Source: Croceicoccus naphthovorans
GTDB lineage: Bacteria; Pseudomonadota; Alphaproteobacteria; Sphingomonadales; Sphingomonadaceae
DNA: 64,000 nucleotides
Direction of reading: 5' to 3'
Assembly: GCF_001028705.1 (NCBI RefSeq)
Contig: NZ_CP011770.1
Coordinates: forward strand, 3,165,501 to 3,229,500
The notes under the pieces were generated by a model. The model did no database searches. It was not told the origin of the DNA and saw only the letters and a list, made by a program, of their open reading frames with translations. Position numbers and translations under genes: made by a program. Below are positions 59,255 through 64,000 of this stretch, in pieces (positions within the stretch are counted from its first letter, which is position 1; the number at the start of each line of letters is the position of its first letter).

Positions 59255-60007
59255 ATGGCCGACGCCGCTTCCCCCACAGCGCCGATCGTCGCGATCGTCC
59301 TGTCCGCGCTGGTGATGACCGCGATCGTCGCGGTGCGTTACCTGTTGTCGAGCGGCGGGTTCGCGCTGGCCACCCGCGCGAAACGACCGGGACTGTACAA
59401 GGGGCTGAACCGCCAGATCGGTGCGGAACTGCGCTGGTCGCTGCTCTCCGCCGCAATCTACGGCATTCCGGCGGGCGTGGTTGCTTGGGGCTGGCAGCAG
59501 CATGGCTGGACGCGAATCTACACCGATGCGGGCACCTATCCGCTGTGGTGGATGCCGGTGTCGCTGTTCGTCTACCTATTCGCGCATGACACGTGGTTCT
59601 ACTGGACCCATCGCCTGATGCACGAACCGCACGCGTTTCGCATCGCCCACGCCGTGCACCACGCCAGCCGCCCGCCTACGGCCTGGGCCGCGATGGCATT
59701 TCACCCCATAGAGGCGATCACCGGCACGGTCGTGATTCCAGTGCTGGTTTTCCTGATCCCGATCCATGTCGGCGTGCTGCTCGCAGTGCTGACCATCATG
59801 ACTGTCATGGGCGTGACCAACCACATGGGGTGGGAGATATTTCCTCGCGCCCTCGTTCATTCGCGCTTAGGGGGCGGGCTGATAACAGCCAGCCATCACC
59901 ACCTTCATCACGAGAAGTATCGATGCAACTACGGCCTCTATTTCCGGTTCTGGGATCGCCTTTGCGGCACCGACAGCGGCGTGGCGCAGCCGGGGTGGGA
60001 TCGATGA
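59255..60007 (+). CDS. Sterol desaturase/fatty acid hydroxylase family protein
   Basis: A 250-residue membrane di-iron enzyme. Four or so membrane segments are visible (IVAIVLSALVMTAIVAVRYL, PVSLFVYLFAHDTWFYWTHR). The His clusters needed for the di-iron site are HDTWFYWTHRLMH, HAVHHASRP and ITASHHHLHHEKYRCNYG. The substrate (sterol-like lipid, fatty acid or carotenoid) cannot be told. ATG 59255 fits the first membrane segment; an upstream TTG start is unlikely. The next gene overlaps by four bases. Confidence 0.88.
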   Translation: MADAASPTAPIVAIVLSALVMTAIVAVRYLLSSGGFALATRAKRPGLYKGLNRQIGAELRWSLLSAAIYGIPAGVVAWGWQQHGWTRIYTDAGTYPLWWMPVSLFVYLFAHDTWFYWTHRLMHEPHAFRIAHAVHHASRPPTAWAAMAFHPIEAITGTVVIPVLVFLIPIHVGVLLAVLTIMTVMGVTNHMGWEIFPRALVHSRLGGGLITASHHHLHHEKYRCNYGLYFRFWDRLCGTDSGVAQPGWDR

Positions 60008-60435
60008 AGCGGGCGCTGATCTTGCCGTTGATGGCCTTGCCGCTTTTGGGTGCAACACCGCCGACGGGGGCGGACGTTACCGTGTCGGTGACGCACTTGC
60101 GATCAACCGATGGCAAGGTGCGCGCGTGCATGGCCCCGCAGAAAAGTGCGTTCCCCGATTGCCGGGGCGGCGTGGGCATGGAACTCAGCGTCGCGGCGGA
60201 CAAGGCGGGGGCATTCACCTTTCGCAACGTTGCGCCCGGCACGTACGCCATCGCGTTGATCCATGACGAGAATGACAACGGCAAGATCGACAAGGCGCTG
60301 ATGATCCCGAAGGAAGGCTTCGGCTTCTCGCGCGATGCGCCGGTCCGCATGGGCCCGCCGCCGTTCTCTGCCGCCGCGTTCGACGTGGGCAAGGAAAACG
60401 TACGCCAGCCGATCAAGATGCGCTACCTGCTCTGA
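60004..60435 (+). CDS. DUF2141 domain-containing protein
   Basis: A 143-residue secreted protein. The signal peptide is MKRALILPLMALPLLGATPP. The DUF2141 domain follows: SVTHLRSTDGKVRACMAPQK, PGTYAIALIHDENDNGKIDK, IPKEGFGFSRDAPVRMGPPP and the ending IKMRYLL. These are periplasmic immunoglobulin-like proteins of unknown role that often sit beside desaturase-type enzymes, as here (ATGA overlap). Confidence 0.92.
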   Translation: MKRALILPLMALPLLGATPPTGADVTVSVTHLRSTDGKVRACMAPQKSAFPDCRGGVGMELSVAADKAGAFTFRNVAPGTYAIALIHDENDNGKIDKALMIPKEGFGFSRDAPVRMGPPPFSAAAFDVGKENVRQPIKMRYLL

Positions 60436-60464
60436 TCCCGATACGACTGCGAAAGACAAGAAGC

Positions 60465-61346
60465 TTGACCGTTCCCGCCCTGCTGCGTTCCGTTCTCTAT
60501 ATGCCCGGCTCTAACGCAAGGGCGATTGCCAAGGCGCGCACGCTGCCCTGCGATGCAGTGGTGATGGATCTGGAAGACGCGGTCGCACCAGAGGCGAAGG
60601 CGGATGCGCGCGGCACGATCAAGGCAGAGCTGGCCGAGGGCGGCTTCGGCGCGCGGTACATGGTCGTGCGGATCAACGCGCTCAGCAGCGAATGGGGCGC
60701 GGACGACCTGCGCGCGATGGCCGATGCCGGGATGGACGCGATCCTTGCGCCCAAAGTCGATACGGCGGACGACGTCGAAACGCTGGCCAAGGCGATGCGC
60801 GATGCGGGCTATTCCGACCAGGTCGCGCTGTGGGTGATGATCGAGACGCCGATGGCAATCCTGAACCTTGCCTCTATCGCCGCCAGCGCGGCGACCACGC
60901 CGCTGGCCGGGTTCGTGCTTGGCCTCAACGATCTGGCCAAGGATAGCGGCATTGCCCAGCTGCCCGGACGTGCCGCGTTTCAGCCGGTTTTGACGATGAG
61001 CGTGCTGGCCGCCCGCGCCCACGGGCTGGTCGTGCTGGACGGCGTATGCAACGCGATTGCCGACGAAGCACGGCTGGCCGCCGAATGCGAACAGGCGCGC
61101 GACGGCGGGTTCGATGGCAAGACGCTGATCCACCCCAGCCAGGTCGAGCCGACAAACCGCATTTTCGCCCCGACAGAGGATGAAGTGGCAGAGGCGCAGG
61201 CAATCGTCGATGCCTTTGCCGATCCCGCCAATGCCGGGCGCGGCGCGATCCGCGTCAACGGAAAAATGGCTGAAATCCTGCACCTGACACAGGCGCGGCA
61301 GTGCCTTGCGCGGGTAGAGGCCATCGCCGCGCAGGGTGCATCTTAA
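60465..61346 (+). CDS. HpcH/HpaI family CoA-ester lyase
   Basis: A 293-residue enzyme of the CitE-like group. Marks: LLRSVLYMPGSNARAIAKAR, AVVMDLEDAVAPEAKADAR (metal-binding and catalytic acids), GARYMVVRINALSSEW, VMIETPMAILNL and GKTLIHPSQVEPTNRIFAPT. It probably cleaves or condenses a (3S)-malyl- or citramalyl-CoA type substrate; which one is unknown. It starts with TTG at 60465, with AAGAAG upstream; no ATG fits the family start. Confidence 0.88.
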   Translation: MTVPALLRSVLYMPGSNARAIAKARTLPCDAVVMDLEDAVAPEAKADARGTIKAELAEGGFGARYMVVRINALSSEWGADDLRAMADAGMDAILAPKVDTADDVETLAKAMRDAGYSDQVALWVMIETPMAILNLASIAASAATTPLAGFVLGLNDLAKDSGIAQLPGRAAFQPVLTMSVLAARAHGLVVLDGVCNAIADEARLAAECEQARDGGFDGKTLIHPSQVEPTNRIFAPTEDEVAEAQAIVDAFADPANAGRGAIRVNGKMAEILHLTQARQCLARVEAIAAQGAS

Positions 61347-61420
61347 CAACCGGTTTACCCATTTGCGCCATAGTCCGGCAAAGGGCCGCCCGACTCCGGG
61401 CCGCCCAGCGGGGTTGGCAC

Positions 61421-62278
61421 ATGGAAACACTGAAAGGCGGCTGGCACTCGGAAACCGAGTGGGCAGGCTTCGATGCTACCGATGCCTGCGACGGCCTGAT
61501 CCGAGAGGATGAGGGCAGGACCGCGATCGAATCCGAAGCACCGCCGCCGGGCATTGGGCAGGACGAACGCCGCATGCAGGTGCGCGCCTACAACCTGTGG
61601 GCCGAACTGCTGGCCAACCGGTCTTTCCCCGACATTGCCGACCTCGACCACGCCGGGAACAACGACTTCGGCGACCATTCGGTGCTGATGGACTTTTCCG
61701 GCGGGATCGAAGACCCGGTGATCGTCCACCTCGGCGCGCGTCTGGCGGACGAATGCGGCGATCTTCGCGAAGGGTACATCGGGCAACTGTCCGATGTGCC
61801 GTCGGGCTCGTTGCTGTCACGCATTACCGATCACTACATCCAGATCCTTGCCCGTCAGGCCCCGATCGGGTTCGAAGCGGAATTCGTGAACCGTAGCGGC
61901 AAGCTGATCGTCTATCGCGGCATTCTTTTGCCGTTTTCCAGCGACGACTTGACGATCGATCACATCTACGGCGTGCTGAACTGGAAGGAAGTCGCCGAAA
62001 CGCCGCTTTGCGAAAGCCTTGCGCAGCAGGTAGCCGGATCGATCACGCCTTCGCCCGCCACGCGCATGCCCGGACCGCGCGATACGCTGCCCGCGCCGCT
62101 ATCGCGCCGGTTGCGCGCGATGACCCCCAAGGGGTTCGACGAGCTGGCCGACGATGGGCCGGAATTCACGCTGTTGATGGCGCGCAGGCTTTCGTCCGGC
62201 AATGTCCAGTTGCTGGGCGAAGTGCCGTTCGATCCGGTGATGATGCGGCAGGCGGCGGACCGGCTTAGCCGGGGCTGA
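61421..62278 (+). CDS. PAS-like sensory protein of Sphingomonadales
   Basis: A 285-residue protein. The middle (residues 50-200) has YNLWAELLANRSFPDIADLD, HSVLMDFSGGIEDPVIVHLG and GFEAEFVNRSGKLIVYRGIL, then LTIDHIYGVLNWKE, a PAS-like ligand fold with no output domain. Acidic linker and C-terminal helix follow. I know it as a conserved protein without assigned function. Confidence 0.7.
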   Translation: METLKGGWHSETEWAGFDATDACDGLIREDEGRTAIESEAPPPGIGQDERRMQVRAYNLWAELLANRSFPDIADLDHAGNNDFGDHSVLMDFSGGIEDPVIVHLGARLADECGDLREGYIGQLSDVPSGSLLSRITDHYIQILARQAPIGFEAEFVNRSGKLIVYRGILLPFSSDDLTIDHIYGVLNWKEVAETPLCESLAQQVAGSITPSPATRMPGPRDTLPAPLSRRLRAMTPKGFDELADDGPEFTLLMARRLSSGNVQLLGEVPFDPVMMRQAADRLSRG

Positions 62279-62334
62279 CCTGTTCTGCCCGCGCGTTTGC
62301 GGGCACCAAATCGCCACCGCCTCGTTCACCAGGC

Positions 62335-63462
62335 ATGCCCTTGTTCGGACACCCGCCCACCGTCTTCCCCTATTTCGGCCACCGCAGCGCCCATCGCCTG
62401 ACCATCACCGCCCGCGCCCTGCGCGCCCGCGAACCGGCGTGGCACCACACCGGCGACCTCGCCAAGATGCGCGCGCTGTGGCAGCAATTCGCCTCTCGCG
62501 AAGAGCCGCACCTGCCGGTTACGTTGGTGGTCGGCACACCCGATGGCGCGGAACAGCGGCACGAGGTTCGCGCCGATGACGAGGGCTATGCGCACTTTTC
62601 CATCGATCTGAACGGGTGGGAACGCCCCGCCCACACCGCTTGGGAAACTGTCCGCTTCGAATGGATGAACCGCACCGGCCCGCAATCGACGGAAGGGTTC
62701 GTCCTCGCTCCCGGCCATGCGACGCGGATGGGCGTGATTTCTGACATCGACGATACCGTAATCGAAACCGGCATCACCGGCGGCCCGCGGGCGTTGGTGC
62801 GCAACTGGCGGCGGATGCTGGCGACGATGCCTGATGACCGGACCCCGGTGCCGGGCGCGGGTCAGCTTTACGGCAGACTGGCAGGAAGCGTGCTGGCCCA
62901 GCCGGACAAGGAACCCGGCACCCGCCTGATCGCGCCGCACCGACCGTTCTTTTATGTCTCGTCCAGCCCGTGGAACCTTTTCGGCTATCTCGTGGCATTC
63001 ATGCGGTCGCGCTCGCTCCCGCTCGGCCCGCTGCACTTGCGCGATTGGGACTTCAACCGTGCAACCTTGGGCTCATCCGGCCACGGCGCGCATAAGCGGC
63101 TGGCGGCGGAGGGCATTCTGGCCACCTACCCCGATATGAAATTCGCCCTGATCGGAGACGATACGCAGGGCGATCTGGTCGCCTATTCGCACCTTGCCGC
63201 CGACTTTCCGGGGCGCATTGCGGCGATCTTCATCCGGCACGCGGGCGAACTGCACACGGCGGAGGAACTGGCCGCAATCACCCGGATCGAGGCGGCTGGC
63301 GTGCCGTTCTGGCATGGCGAGAGTTTCGAGGTTGGCACGGAATTCCTTGAGCAGATCGGCGTATCGCAGACCGGCGACACCGCCCAGATCGTCGACACGA
63401 TCGAGAAAGACGCCGACGCAAAACCCGAGAAAACGCTCAAGAAATCGGCCGCCAATGCTTGA
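62335..63462 (+). CDS. App1 family phosphatase (DUF2183)
   Basis: A 375-residue HAD-type phosphatidate phosphatase-like protein. The catalytic DxDxT motif is GVISDIDDTVIETGITGG at about residue 140, RPFFYVSSSPWNLFGYLVAF is the DUF2183 signature, and KFALIGDDTQGDLVAYSHLA is the terminal acid motif. The N-terminal 120 residues form the usual beta domain. The last 30 residues are charged and likely disordered. Confidence 0.9.
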   Translation: MPLFGHPPTVFPYFGHRSAHRLTITARALRAREPAWHHTGDLAKMRALWQQFASREEPHLPVTLVVGTPDGAEQRHEVRADDEGYAHFSIDLNGWERPAHTAWETVRFEWMNRTGPQSTEGFVLAPGHATRMGVISDIDDTVIETGITGGPRALVRNWRRMLATMPDDRTPVPGAGQLYGRLAGSVLAQPDKEPGTRLIAPHRPFFYVSSSPWNLFGYLVAFMRSRSLPLGPLHLRDWDFNRATLGSSGHGAHKRLAAEGILATYPDMKFALIGDDTQGDLVAYSHLAADFPGRIAAIFIRHAGELHTAEELAAITRIEAAGVPFWHGESFEVGTEFLEQIGVSQTGDTAQIVDTIEKDADAKPEKTLKKSAANA

Positions 63463-63532
63463 GCCGCGAACCGCACGCGCTTAATCCTATGTTCAGCGCC
63501 CACGGACCAGTCCTGAGGCGCAACAGGATCCG

Positions 63533-64000
63533 ATGCGCAACACATATATACGCCCACTGGCGCATGTCGCCTTTCTCCTCGCCCTGCTCCTGCTGGGCGC
63601 GCGGCCCGCGCTCGCGCAGTCCATCCTGCGCGATGCGGAGACCGAAGAGCTGTTGCAGGACATGGCCGCACCCATCGTAGCAGCGGCGGGGCTGGACCCG
63701 AAAAATGTCGACATCGTCCTGATCAACGACAATTCGGTGAACGCCTTCGTCGCGGGCGGGCAGGCGGTCTACGTTCATTCAGGTTTGATTGCTGAGGCGG
63801 ACACCGCCTTGCAGGTACAGGGCGTAATCGCGCACGAACTGGGCCACATCACCGGCGGCCACGTAATCGGCTTTTCCGACGGTGCGAAGAAGGCCACGAA
63901 TATCTCGATCCTCTCGCTGATCCTTGGCGCGGCGGCGGCAGCGGCTGGCGGCGGAGAGGCGGCGATGGGCGTGATCGCGGCGGGCCAGCAGGCGGCAATG
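63533..64000 (+). CDS. M48 family metalloprotease, partial at right edge
   Basis: A secreted zinc protease (BepA/YfgC-like), cut by the window edge after 156 codons. The signal peptide is RNTYIRPLAHVAFLLALLLL followed by ARPALAQS. The zinc motif VIAHELGHITGGH carries the catalytic Glu, and NSVNAFVAGGQAVYVHSGLI is the typical sequence before it. BepA-like proteins act in outer-membrane protein assembly quality control. The C-terminal TPR part is not visible. Confidence 0.9.
   Translation, partial: MRNTYIRPLAHVAFLLALLLLGARPALAQSILRDAETEELLQDMAAPIVAAAGLDPKNVDIVLINDNSVNAFVAGGQAVYVHSGLIAEADTALQVQGVIAHELGHITGGHVIGFSDGAKKATNISILSLILGAAAAAAGGGEAAMGVIAAGQQAAM

Overview
The window looks like a chromosome segment of a GC-rich alphaproteobacterium, most likely Sphingomonadales (Sphingomonadaceae or Erythrobacteraceae). 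This rests on the imuA-imuB-dnaE2 set, the MmcB, DUF2141, App1 and PAS genes on the right flank, and the parA/DUF2840/TraF/DUF736 and DUF2493/Toprim/strawberry-notch/ParB/DUF2958/ArdC blocks that are typical of conjugative elements in this group. No taxonomic search was possible, so genus is left open.

Layout. Positions 1-28070 are the backbone of a large conjugative or integrative element. They hold a lytic transglycosylase (cut by the left edge), DUF736, the TraF peptidase, DUF2840, a ribbon-helix-helix protein, ParA, an origin-like zone with three 16-bp direct repeats and a DnaA box, RepA, RovC-like DUF2285 genes (one frameshifted), SSB, two toxin-antitoxin pairs, DUF2493, a Toprim protein, a 1444-residue methyltransferase/helicase, several small conserved genes, a 716-residue ParB, DUF2958, an ArdC-like protein and an SRAP protein. 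Four backbone genes share a repeated leader sequence. The type IV secretion genes are not in view and would lie further left.

Cargo. 28248-33686 is a complete imuA-imuB-dnaE2 mutasome. 34125-42928 is a leftward run of defence-type genes: a cytosine methyltransferase, a MORC-like GHKL ATPase, a Z1 helicase and a DUF4420 PD-(D/E)XK nuclease, followed by an HNH-like gene, an HNH nuclease, an unknown gene and a minimal nucleotidyltransferase. Just upstream, an IS66 element of 3102 bp (43138-46239, with 8-bp target duplications) splits a further PD-(D/E)XK-like gene. The IS carries a pRiA4b ORF-3 passenger gene inside its ends.

Recombination end. 47778-53105 holds an excisionase-like protein, two overlapping tyrosine recombinases, a small ORF and a large serine recombinase. 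The recombinase reading frame runs into a 43-bp copy of the 3' part of tRNA-Arg(CCG) (52893-52935). The intact tRNA-Arg lies at 57767-57843 and a 5' half-gene remnant at 58011-58055. This is therefore an integration hotspot with at least two layers.

Between the two tRNA copies is a 4.8-kb island with a compact lasso peptide cluster. It has a 38-residue precursor (predicted core GGSGHFNEQCHPGTYN, whose ring resembles microcin J25), a B protein, a cyclase, and a convergent DUF6445 oxygenase-like gene, plus a lipoprotein. From about 58.2 kb to the right edge is ordinary host chromosome: MmcB, a sterol-desaturase-type enzyme, DUF2141, a CoA-ester lyase, a PAS-like protein, App1 phosphatase and an M48 protease cut by the edge.

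The best candidates for something not previously described are the lasso cluster, the extended defence operon with its HNH/unknown/nucleotidyltransferase module, and the repeated leader motif.
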